Positions 1-5,911 are shown, counted from the stretch's first letter. The stretch: DNA of 6,450 nt from Clostridium sp. AM34-11AC (GCF_003435375.1 NZ_QWGL01000059.1:1-6450); one strand, 5' to 3'. Numbers and translations: made by a program. The notes: generated by a model not told the origin, from the letters alone.

Positions 1-72
1 CAACTATGGCACTATGCAAGAGATAGCAATTCATCTCACCATCTATAGAGGTGGGAGAATTCTTGCTGATTC

Positions 73-402
73 TTGTTAAAAAATATCCCCTGTATCCTGA
101 TGATCCATCCGGCCGGTCAGAAGGAGGAACAGACCTATTACAAAGATGTCATCGGGATCAAGGGGGACTATCTTTTTGCTGATTCCGTCCAGGAAGCGCG
201 CCTGAAGATCATCACCGGACAGGGATATATGCCCGTCGATGTGATCGGCGATCCTGTATGGTCGGATTCCACCATTGACCGGATTCCTCTCGTCAGAAAC
301 GGGGATCCTGTCCGGAAGACATACTGCGCCTTCTGGCGAAAGGATAATTCCGGGTATTACATTGAGGATTTTTCGGATATGTTAAAAGAAGCTTTTGCAT
401 GA
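73..402 (+). pseudogene. LysR-type transcriptional regulator, C-terminal fragment (5'-truncated)
   Basis: The 109 residues read as the last third of a LysR-type regulator's effector-binding domain. The run NIPCILMIHPAGQKEEQTYY, then DVIGIKGDYLFADSVQEARL and GQGYMPVD, follows the order typical of clostridial LysR proteins, and the frame ends naturally in TGA. What is missing is the N-terminal winged helix-turn-helix and the first effector subdomain, about 190 residues in a usual protein of roughly 300. The only possible start is TTG at 73, with no Shine-Dalgarno sequence and with an in-frame stop (TGA 67-69) just upstream. Bases 1-79 are open in another frame, ending in TAA at 77-79, but that reading does not resemble LysR. 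I infer a nonfunctional remnant that cannot bind DNA. Family assignment is fairly sure. Whether the head was lost by deletion, insertion or frameshift cannot be seen because the window begins here. Confidence 0.75.
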
Positions 403-431
403 GAATTTTATTACATAAACTGGAATTTATT

Positions 432-836
432 TTAATATCCATGGTCAACATGTTGCCATTGTCCGCCGTTTGTTCTAACTAAAATCCAATTCCAATCATT
501 GTATGTACTATTTGGATTCAGAGAACCTTCTCCTCCAGATGAATCAACATCGAATGAAGATAGCAAAACAATGACTTCATCTGCATTGTTCCTATCTGCC
601 CAATCTTGATGGTCTTTAGAGCTGTCATCCCCTGCATAATAAATTTCTGTAAGAGTACATCCATTCCAGTTGCTCTTAAACTCTTTTTTTATGGTGTCAA
701 TAGCGGCTGCAATGTCCTCTTCAGAATATATTTCAGATTCTACATTATGCGTATTTACTTCATTAACATTTCCGCCACAAGCACTCAAACTAAATACAAG
801 CAGAATACATAGCATTGCACATACAATTTTTTTCAT
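432..836 (-). CDS. small secreted lipoprotein, possibly DUF4829-like
   Basis: This encodes 134 residues beginning MKKIVCAMLCILLVFSLSAC, a classic lipoprotein signal peptide: two lysines, a hydrophobic core and a lipobox LSAC with the lipidated Cys at position 20. After cleavage a Gly/Asn/Glu-rich linker (21-38) leads to a compact domain of about 95 residues. Notable features are EEDIAAAIDTIKKEF (39-53), a Cys at 60 in NGCTLTEIYY, ADEVIVLLSSFDVD (85-98), NPNSTYNDWNWILVRTNGG (107-125) and a C-terminal aromatic HGY. This pattern resembles small lipoproteins annotated as DUF4829 in Lachnospiraceae; that link is from memory and the function is unknown. The ATG start is supported by GGAGG (848-852). 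The gene lies 99 bp downstream of the MATE gene on the same strand with no visible terminator between, so co-transcription is possible. It is more AT-rich than the MATE gene. It is convergent with the LysR fragment. Confidence 0.85.
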   Translation of the reverse strand: MKKIVCAMLCILLVFSLSACGGNVNEVNTHNVESEIYSEEDIAAAIDTIKKEFKSNWNGCTLTEIYYAGDDSSKDHQDWADRNNADEVIVLLSSFDVDSSGGEGSLNPNSTYNDWNWILVRTNGGQWQHVDHGY

Positions 837-935
837 AATTCACACTACCTCCATCAATTCCGAGTTATTACGCTCTTTCTATCACCCATTTTCCAGCCAT
901 CCAAACAAGAATCATCTCCCGCTCAACACCCCCTG

Positions 936-2296
936 TCAGCTCCGCGTTTCCGCGATCTTCTCCATCGCCCTCCGGTACGCATGTACAAAATACAGGATCT
1001 CCGCGATCGCCGTGAGCGACCAGGAACAGCTGTAGAGCAGATACAGGGACGGGATCGTCTGAAAATACGCAAAGACCGTATAGACCCACGCGATCCGGAA
1101 TACGCAGGAACCCAAGATCACGATGACCATCGGTGCCAGACTCTTTCCGAGTGCCCGGGATGCCGCGATCGTGCAGTCCATGAACGCGGAGATCCCATAG
1201 GAAAATCCCATGATCGTCAGGCGCTTCATTCCCGCTGCCATGACTTCCGGGTCATTCGTAAATAAGGACAGGAACTGCTTTCCGAACACGACGAGAAGAA
1301 GTCCCATCGCAAGTCCGATCCCGAATGAATATGCAAGACTCACAAAATAACTGTCCCGCACACGCTTTTTGTTTCCGGAGCCGTAGTTCTGCCCCATAAA
1401 GCTCGCGCAGGCCGTATAGAACGCCGCCATCACATCGTAGATCAGCGCATCCGCATTCGCCGCCGCGGAATTTCCCGCTACCATCACGGCACTGAAAGAA
1501 TTGACGCCGAGCTGAACAAACAGATTTGCGATCCCGAAGATCGCATTCTGAAAACCAGATGGGATCCCGAGCCGCAGGATCGCCTGCGCCTTATCCTTCG
1601 AAAGCCGGAGCTTTGCAAGATGCAGTCCGAAATCTTCATGACTCCGGAACAATGCCATCACGATCAGAAACGCCGAACGGCACTGAGACAACGCACTCGC
1701 AAGCGCCACTCCAACTATATCAAGCTTACAGACGATCACAAAAAACAGATTCAGGATCACATTCACGATCCCCGACAAAAACAGATATCTCAGCGGACGC
1801 CCCGTATATCCCCGGCCGCACTGAACACCGCGTTTCCGAAATTATAAAGCGCAAGCGCCGGAATCCCCAGGAAATAGATCCGGATGTACAGAGCGGCCTT
1901 GTCGATCAGCTCCTCCTTCGTATTTAAAAGCACCAGCACACCGCGCGATGTAGAAACTCCCAAAATCAGCAGGATCAATCCGACCGCCAGGCTGACAAGA
2001 AACGCCGAATGTACCGTCTCCGAAACCGACTTCCGGTTCCTCGCCCCGATATAAAGCGCCGTCAGCACATTGATCCCACCGGAAAGTCCGATCAGAAATC
2101 CTGTATACATCGAGATCAACGTCGTCGTAGAACCAACCGCCCCCAGAGACATCGCCCCCGCAAACTGCCCGATCACCGCAATATCTGACATGTTGAACAG
2201 AACCTGCAGCAAATTCGAAAGCATCAGCGGAATACTGAAAAACAGGATCTGTTTCTTCAAAGATCCCCGCGTCATATCCATACTTGTCCGGCTCAT
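936..2296 (-). pseudogene. MATE-family multidrug/Na+ antiporter, split by a 2-bp frameshift
   Basis: Two frames together give one MATE transporter, an inner-membrane efflux protein that exchanges drugs or metabolites for Na+ or H+. The N-terminal piece (2296 down to 1790, about 168 residues) starts MSRTSMDMTRGSLKKQILFF and carries the usual first motif SIPLMLSNLLQVLFNMSDIA. It runs through about four to five membrane segments to SAAGDIRGVR and a TGA. The C-terminal piece continues in another frame as RPLRYLFLSGIVNVILNLFF to a stop at 936. The family consensus at the break is GDTxRPL. Removing two bases from the TATA at 1805-1808 restores GDTGRPLRYL and gives a single frame of 452 codons plus stop, the normal MATE length. 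The ATG at 2296 is chosen because GGAGGGG sits seven bases in front of it; a longer frame to 2362 would overlap the promoter. Unless the shift is a sequencing error, the protein is inactive. Confidence 0.9.
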
Positions 2297-2301
2297 AAAA
2301 A

Positions 2302-2308
2302 CCCCTCC
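2302..2308 (-). promoter_or_regulatory. ribosome binding site of the MATE gene
   Basis: On the minus strand GGAGGGG precedes ATG at 2296 by five bases from its edge. It decides the start: the 22 extra codons available upstream have no such site and run into the -10 element. Confidence 0.85.
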
Positions 2309-2330
2309 AAAAGTATCATAATCTTCCAAA

Positions 2331-2359
2331 ATTATACTGGATTTTCCATGAAACTTCAA
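2331..2359 (-). promoter_or_regulatory. sigma-A promoter of the MATE gene
   Basis: Read on the minus strand, TTGAAG (2354-2359) is followed by exactly 17 bases and then a perfect TATAAT (2331-2336). Transcription should begin near 2324, giving a leader of about 28 nt before ATG at 2296, with the Shine-Dalgarno in the middle. This is a near-consensus housekeeping promoter, so the gene was presumably expressed until its frameshift. A palindromic sequence (2358-2394) abuts the -35 hexamer and could be an operator. Confidence 0.75.
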
Positions 2360-2394
2360 CAAGTGAAAACACGCTTCGCGAGTTTCCCCTTGTT
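2358..2394. repeat. imperfect inverted repeat upstream of the MATE -35 box
   Basis: The arms AACAAG (2358-2363) and CTTGTT (2389-2394) are perfect complements. Inside them GAAA (2365-2368) faces TTTC (2383-2386), and CGC (2372-2374) faces GCG (2378-2380) around a TTC loop. The left arm overlaps the -35 hexamer of the MATE promoter, the place expected for a repressor or activator site, so a MarR- or TetR-type operator is one possibility. It could equally be a dispersed palindromic repeat, since the GCGAAGCG core resembles GAGCGCAGCGAG in the large palindrome's loop. Confidence 0.4.
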
Positions 2395-2543
2395 ATCGCG
2401 ACAGTCGCCAATGTCTCACGCAAGCGCAGACCTTGGCTCATTGTTCACGTAAATCATAGTATGCCGATTTTCCCCTGTACCGCAGCTAAAACCACAGTCT
2501 TCACCTATCCCTCCCACCTTATCCTGCGGTCAATGCGCCTGCA
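2395..2543. other. noncoding spacer, nothing assignable except short palindromes
   Basis: I see no gene here. An 11-bp palindrome (GCGAC-A-GTCGC, 2398-2408) and loosely related pieces near 2410 and 2440 (AATGTCTCACGCAA and CATTGTTCACGTAA) suggest worn repeats rather than coding sequence. Together with the features on either side it forms a gap of about 750 bp between the divergent MATE and activase genes. Confidence 0.4.
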
Positions 2544-2744
2544 GCCGGTGAGCTTCCGATCAGGAGTGCCTTGATCACGGGATCTGGCTTCCTCTTGGCT
2601 CGCGGGAGAATGCGTTGAATGCCAGGTGACACTTGTTTGAGCGCAGCGAGTTGTGTCACCTGGCATTCGCCCTTAGCAGTCTCCTGCAAGCCTAGAGGAA
2701 CCTTCCCGCGATCACCTTGCACTCCTGAGCGGAAACTCACCGGC
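2544..2744. repeat. 201-bp imperfect palindrome (giant hairpin)
   Basis: The element is symmetric about base 2644. Its core is a perfect 16-bp inverted repeat, GAATGCCAGGTGACAC (2617-2632) against GTGTCACCTGGCATTC (2653-2668), enclosing a 20-base loop that contains GAGCGCAGCGAG. The symmetry continues outward with mismatches: GATCACGGGA (2573-2582) faces TCCCGCGATC (2704-2713), CAGGAGTG faces CACTCCTG, and the outermost GCCGGTGAG (2544-2552) is perfectly complementary to CTCACCGGC (2736-2744). No transposase, T-tract or clear target-site duplication is visible. It sits between divergent promoters, where a terminator is not needed, so a nonautonomous palindromic element (MITE- or REP-like) or a structured RNA is more likely. 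Identity is unknown. Confidence 0.75.
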
Positions 2745-2872
2745 CCCGCCCGAAGCCACTCAGCTCCCTCTTCACTCCCGAGCAGAAGCTCACCGCCCCG
2801 CCCGAAGCCACTCAGCTCCCTCTTCACTCCCGAGCGGAAGCCCACCGCCCCGCCCGAAGCCGCTCACTTCTT
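2721..2872. repeat. three tandem copies of a GC-rich 52-53 bp unit
   Basis: Copy 1 (2721-2773, 53 bp), copy 2 (2774-2825, 52 bp) and a 3'-degenerate copy 3 (2826 to about 2870) each run ACTCCYGAGCRGAARCYCAC, then a CCGCCCCGCCCGAAGCC core, then CACTCAGCTCCCTCTTC. Copies 1 and 2 differ at a few positions plus one 1-bp indel; copy 3 is cut short after GAAGCCGCTCA. The first 24 bases of copy 1 are also the outermost right arm of the 201-bp palindrome, so the array looks like local amplification of that element's end. In copy 3 GAGCGG (2832-2837) can pair with CCGCTC (2860-2865), and weaker versions exist in the other copies. The minus-strand open frame across the array is a by-product of the repeat. 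Confidence 0.85.
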
Positions 2873-2898
2873 AACATGTTTTTAACGCTTCCCTCGCA

Positions 2899-2959
2899 CC
2901 GATTTCCTTGACTTTTAAAAAATCCAGCGCTAAAATCACCAGCATCGTGTAGAAATCGG
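2899..2959. repeat. 8-bp inverted repeat bracketing the activase promoter
   Basis: CCGATTTC (2899-2906) lies immediately before the -35 hexamer, and its exact complement GAAATCGG (2952-2959) lies just after the expected transcription start. The half-sites are 45 bp apart. That could be a looping operator or chance; no regulator gene is adjacent. Confidence 0.35.
2908..2936 (+). promoter_or_regulatory. sigma-A promoter of the activase-like gene, with long leader
   Basis: TTGACT (2908-2913), a 17-base spacer and TAAAAT (2931-2936) form a near-consensus housekeeping promoter facing the gene at 3047. Transcription should start near 2943, leaving a leader of about 104 nt. The leader holds short complementary pieces (CGGGT near 2980 and ACCCG at 3013-3017) around a pyrimidine-rich stretch, but I cannot match it to any known riboswitch. 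A weak GAAAG (3033-3037) is the only Shine-Dalgarno candidate. Confidence 0.7.
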
Positions 2960-3046
2960 CGTAAATCCAGGTACGAAACGGGTTTATGCCCTTTTTCTTT
3001 CTGTCGGTGCAGACCCGATAAATCAATATCACGAAAGATCAAATAT

Positions 3047-4840
3047 ATGAAACAATTACTCATCGGAATCGATGTCGGTTCCACCACTACAAAAATCACG
3101 GTCCTCAACAAGACGACCGAATCACTCTTATACTCTGACTACCGCCGCCACCACGCAGACCAGCTTGCAAGCGTCCTCTTTGCGATCCGCTATGCCGACA
3201 TGGCGGAGGATTCCTTCCACCAGGAGCTCTTAGCAGAAGGCGAACGGATCTTAAAACAGGTCACGGAGGAGAACCGCTACGCCGTGATCCCCGCCTCGAG
3301 ACCGTATCAGAATGATCCGCTGGTCAACCACAACCTTCCGGAGATGTTCACGAGTCTTGGCATCCCGGTCCTCACCGCAGATGCCGTTCCGGGTGTCAAC
3401 GACGTGGATCTCACCAACAGCCGTCTCGATGTCGTCAACAACTACCATGCGAGAATGCTCGGATCCGCTGTCATTGCCGCTGAAAATCCACACCTGGAAT
3501 ATGTCCAGATCGTAAGCTTCGGCTGCGGCCATGATGCCTACCTCTCCGATGAGATCATCCGTCTCATGAAACAGGGATCCGGGAAGATCCCGCTCGTCTT
3601 AAAGCTCGACGAGAGTGAGATCCAGGGGCCGCTCCGGATCCGTGTCCGATCCTTTATCGAGACAGTCCGGATGCAGAGAGAAAAGCACGAGGAAGCTCCG
3701 GTCCATGCCCTCACGGATCCGTACCCGGTAAAGTACGAGAAGAAAGACAGAAAAGAGCGCATCGTTCTGATCCCGAATACCTCCCACGCATTCTGCCGCG
3801 TCATGTCGGCAGCGATGGAAAGACAGGGGCTCCGCGCGGAGCCCCTGCCGATCGGGCGGGACGAGGCGATCCGTCTCGGCAAAAAATATGTCCACAATGA
3901 CATCTGCTTCCCTGCCCAGATCGTGATCGGTGAAGCGCTCGCCGCTTTAAAGAGTGGAAAATACGATGGAAAAGATGTCGCGATCGCAACCGGAAAATAT
4001 ATCGGCGACTGCCGTCTGACGCATTACAGTGCACTTTTAAGAAAGGCGCTCGATGACGCAGGATTTTCCGATGTTCCGATCCTCACAAACGACGATGCGG
4101 ATTTCCATAACCTCCATCCGGGATTCCGCTTAAATCTCCTCTCCGCGCTCCGGATCGCCTACGCGCTTCCGATGATCGATATTTTGGAGGAGCTGCTCCG
4201 GAAGATCCGTCCTTATGAGCTCACAAAAGGAAATGCCGATGCCGCCTTTGAGCAGGCGATGGACGCTGTGATCGACGGACTTTCCAGGCATGGCGTAAAC
4301 GGCGCAAAACACGGCTTCGAGATCATCGAGGCGAGAATGTCCGATGTCATCCAGAAATCCTACTTCTACCGGGATATGCAGGTCCGTGAGTACCATTTAC
4401 ATAAGCCGCTCCAGGAAAAACTCTGGTACCGGATGGCCGATCTCTTCTTTGATCTCGCCCACGATGCGGCGGACAAGATCGCGAGTGCTCACCCGCTCTA
4501 CGACCGCCCGGCGGTCCGCCTTCCGGAGCTTGTAAAGGAGAGTGATCCGATCATCCACCACACCTTCGATGCCGGAGAGGGTGTCCTGATCCCTGGAGAG
4601 ATCCTTCACCATGCCGCCCACGGCTGCCGTGCCTTTGTGATCCTGCAGCCGTTCGGCTGTCTGCCGAACCACGTCGTCGGCCGCGGAATCTCCAAGCGCT
4701 TAAAGGAGCTCTACCCGGACATCCAGATCCTTCCTCTCGACTACGATCCGGATGTCAGCTTCGCAAACATCGAGAACCGGCTTCAGATGCTGATCATGAA
4801 TGCGAGGGAGCAGGAGGCGGAAAAAGACAAAACAAAATAA
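3047..4840 (+). CDS. acyl-CoA dehydratase activase / HgdB-like protein, internally deleted form
   Basis: The 597-residue frame combines parts of a large clostridial protein (BadF/BcrA-type ASKHA ATPase fused to COG3580-like, 2-hydroxyacyl-CoA dehydratase-related domains), normally about 1400 residues from memory. Residues 1-44 are the first strands of the ATPase with phosphate motif GIDVGSTTTK (7-16). From about residue 45 the sequence is already the C-terminal part: AEGERILKQV, ASRPYQNDPLVNH (83-95), SFGCGHDAYLSDE (157-169), NDICFPAQIVIGE (284-296), GDCRLTHYSALLRKAL (320-335), FDAGEGVLIPGEILHHAAHG (507-526) and QPFGCLPNHVVGRG (534-547). The rest of the ATPase, including its FeS-ligand CxxG-type cysteines, and the DUF2229-like region are absent. 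Near 423-424 the family's VGE-(Y/I)L-(N/K)-(F/Y)HP block also seems missing. Cys160, 250, 287, 322, 527 and 538 remain; some may bind an FeS cluster. ATP-driven activation looks impossible, so it is a remnant or a minimal variant. The ATG at 3047 fits the family start, although its ribosome binding site is weak. Confidence 0.85.
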   Translation: MKQLLIGIDVGSTTTKITVLNKTTESLLYSDYRRHHADQLASVLFAIRYADMAEDSFHQELLAEGERILKQVTEENRYAVIPASRPYQNDPLVNHNLPEMFTSLGIPVLTADAVPGVNDVDLTNSRLDVVNNYHARMLGSAVIAAENPHLEYVQIVSFGCGHDAYLSDEIIRLMKQGSGKIPLVLKLDESEIQGPLRIRVRSFIETVRMQREKHEEAPVHALTDPYPVKYEKKDRKERIVLIPNTSHAFCRVMSAAMERQGLRAEPLPIGRDEAIRLGKKYVHNDICFPAQIVIGEALAALKSGKYDGKDVAIATGKYIGDCRLTHYSALLRKALDDAGFSDVPILTNDDADFHNLHPGFRLNLLSALRIAYALPMIDILEELLRKIRPYELTKGNADAAFEQAMDAVIDGLSRHGVNGAKHGFEIIEARMSDVIQKSYFYRDMQVREYHLHKPLQEKLWYRMADLFFDLAHDAADKIASAHPLYDRPAVRLPELVKESDPIIHHTFDAGEGVLIPGEILHHAAHGCRAFVILQPFGCLPNHVVGRGISKRLKELYPDIQILPLDYDPDVSFANIENRLQMLIMNAREQEAEKDKTK

Positions 4841-4867
4841 AAGCTGCGAAAAACTACTGACAGTATC

Positions 4868-4906
4868 GAAGGGGTTGTCGCAACAATGCAACAGCCCCTT
4901 CTTTTT
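4868..4906 (+). terminator. rho-independent terminator after the activase-like gene
   Basis: GAAGGGGTTGTCGC (4868-4881) pairs with GCAACAGCCCCTTC (4888-4901) with one G-T wobble and one mismatch around a six-base loop AACAAT. TTTTT (4902-4906) follows directly. It lies 27 bp past the stop at 4840. The opposite strand has no T-tract, so it should act only on rightward transcripts. Confidence 0.9.
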
Positions 4907-4934
4907 ATTATGCAATGTTATTATTATCCTTTCT

Positions 4935-5537
4935 TTAATCCAAAACCCCAGAATCGGTTACTGGTCCTTTAATCAATTTTCCATCTCCATAAAAATATGT
5001 TTTACGTTCATAATAACCTATGTCATCTTGATCCCCACCATAACGAATCTTTCCTGAAATTGTAACGGTATCATATTTTCCTGCAACCGCAGCAGCTACA
5101 CTTGCCGCAACTCTTACACCAACCCATGGCGCTGCAGCAGCTATAACTCCTGCAATGACAGCAGATGTAAGACCTCCTGTCTCTATCTCCTGTGTTGCCA
5201 TATCCTGCCATGCTTCCCACTTGATTGTTCCTGATCTCCCACTATTAGCTGTTGCAAACTCATTTATATTTAAGCTTTGTCTGATATATCCAGTCTCGCA
5301 TAATTTTATATTGTCAACAAATATTGCTCCATTATAATTTACAATTGTATGCAATATTGCCCCATCTTTTCCTTTGACATACACAATAGTTTTTTCGCTG
5401 CTGTTTTCACGTTTCAAAATATAATTATCTGTTTCCAGATAATTGTCTGCTACATTCATTGTTGTTGCATATGTAGAAACAAACATTGTAGAAATAAGAA
5501 GACAAGATAAACATAATGTTAAAAATATTTTTTTCAC
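4935..5537 (-). CDS. secreted protein with Gly/Ala-rich hydrophobic segment, bacteriocin-like architecture
   Basis: I do not recognise this 200-residue protein. It begins with a clear Sec signal peptide, MKKIFLTLCLSCLLISTMFV followed by STYA, with cleavage likely after Ala24. The mature part has a polar, beta-rich section (about 25-90) and a Trp-containing stretch GTIKWEAWQ (103-111). A long Gly/Ala/Val-rich hydrophobic segment follows (121-153, GGLTSAVIAGVIAAAAPWVG onward), interrupted by Pro-Trp and an Arg. A charged aromatic tail (SGKIRYGG, YYERKTYFYGDGK) ends the protein. A secreted protein with a cryptic amphipathic or membrane-active segment suggests a bacteriocin-like precursor or another membrane-active factor. 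This is inference from architecture, not homology. The start is GTG at 5537, fixed by AGGAGG (5545-5550). It follows the membrane-protein gene by 53 bp on the same strand, a likely operon, and is convergent with the activase gene. Confidence 0.85.
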   Translation of the reverse strand: MKKIFLTLCLSCLLISTMFVSTYATTMNVADNYLETDNYILKRENSSEKTIVYVKGKDGAILHTIVNYNGAIFVDNIKLCETGYIRQSLNINEFATANSGRSGTIKWEAWQDMATQEIETGGLTSAVIAGVIAAAAPWVGVRVAASVAAAVAGKYDTVTISGKIRYGGDQDDIGYYERKTYFYGDGKLIKGPVTDSGVLD

Positions 5538-5544
5538 AGAACTT

Positions 5545-5550
5545 CCTCCT
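5545..5550 (-). promoter_or_regulatory. ribosome binding site selecting a GTG start
   Basis: AGGAGG on the minus strand stands seven bases before GTG at 5537. The signal peptide begins exactly at that GTG (MKKIF), so the noncanonical start codon is well supported. Confidence 0.85.
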
Positions 5551-5590
5551 TTGCTTTTAGATAAATCTCCATCTTAAAATTTTAATAGAT

Positions 5591-5911
5591 TCATTTTTTA
5601 CCAATTCTAGCTGCTGTTATTACTGCAATCGTTAATACTATGTAACTCCAAATTTTTCCATTTGTATGCAACCAAATTCCACCGCTAAATATGACAACCG
5701 GAACATTAATAAATAATTTTTCAGACAACGTCAAAGAACTTTGCTGTACTATCTCAGGAATAGTAAAGAACAAGATTGTTACACCCGTTAGCCTGAGAAC
5801 AAACTCATGATCCATCCCCGTTTTATCAAATACATATGCAACAACAACAATAACTGTTATAATCAAGTATGCCTTACACAGCAATATTTGTTTTTTTTTA
5901 TCTCTGAACAT
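5591..5911 (-). CDS. small four-helix integral membrane protein, unknown function
   Basis: This encodes 106 residues with no family I recognise. The N-terminus MFRDKKKQ is basic and cytoplasmic. Hydrophobic segments lie at about 9-28 (LCKAYLIITVIVVVAYVF), 38-55 (VLRLTGVTILFFTIPEIV), 66-82 (LFINVPVVIFSGGIWL) and 86-103 (IWSYIVLTIAVITAARI), with a basic tail GKK, so both ends probably face the cytoplasm. The start ATG at 5911 follows GGGAGG (its GGAGG core is 5919-5923), a strong site. It lies directly upstream of the secreted-protein gene on the same strand, so the two are probably co-transcribed. A small polytopic protein next to a secreted hydrophobic polypeptide would fit an immunity or export-accessory role, but that is positional inference only. 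It is markedly AT-rich, like its neighbours. No convincing promoter is visible in the 122 bp upstream. Confidence 0.8.
   Translation of the reverse strand: MFRDKKKQILLCKAYLIITVIVVVAYVFDKTGMDHEFVLRLTGVTILFFTIPEIVQQSSLTLSEKLFINVPVVIFSGGIWLHTNGKIWSYIVLTIAVITAARIGKK

Noticed and set aside
670..1035. Plus-strand 121-codon open frame across the lipoprotein start and MATE end
   Set aside because: It is a shadow of two well-supported minus-strand genes, and its translation is low-complexity Ser/Ile/His without domain character.
1526..1927. Plus-strand 133-codon open frame inside the MATE gene
   Set aside because: It is antisense to conserved transmembrane segments, with an Arg/Ser/Thr-rich translation typical of a reverse-complement shadow.
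2617..2668. Reading the 16-bp perfect stem as a transcription terminator
   Set aside because: It has no T-tract on either side and lies between two outward-directed promoters, and the complementarity extends far beyond a terminator stem.
2519..2845. Minus-strand open frame of 108 codons across the tandem repeats
   Set aside because: It is made of translated repeat and palindrome sequence (repeated FRSGV and SGFGRG-like words), has no ribosome binding site, and the repeat unit lengths (53 and 52) do not keep one frame.
2721..2872. CRISPR array
   Set aside because: The copies are contiguous 52-53 bp units without unique spacers, and no cas gene is present.
2824..3111. Minus-strand 95-codon open frame over the activase promoter and gene start
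   Set aside because: It is antisense to the clear activase N-terminus and a consensus promoter, and no family features are visible.
3538..3903. Minus-strand open frames inside the activase gene
   Set aside because: They are opposite a strongly conserved coding region in a GC-rich gene, where such shadows are expected, and they have no start signals of their own.
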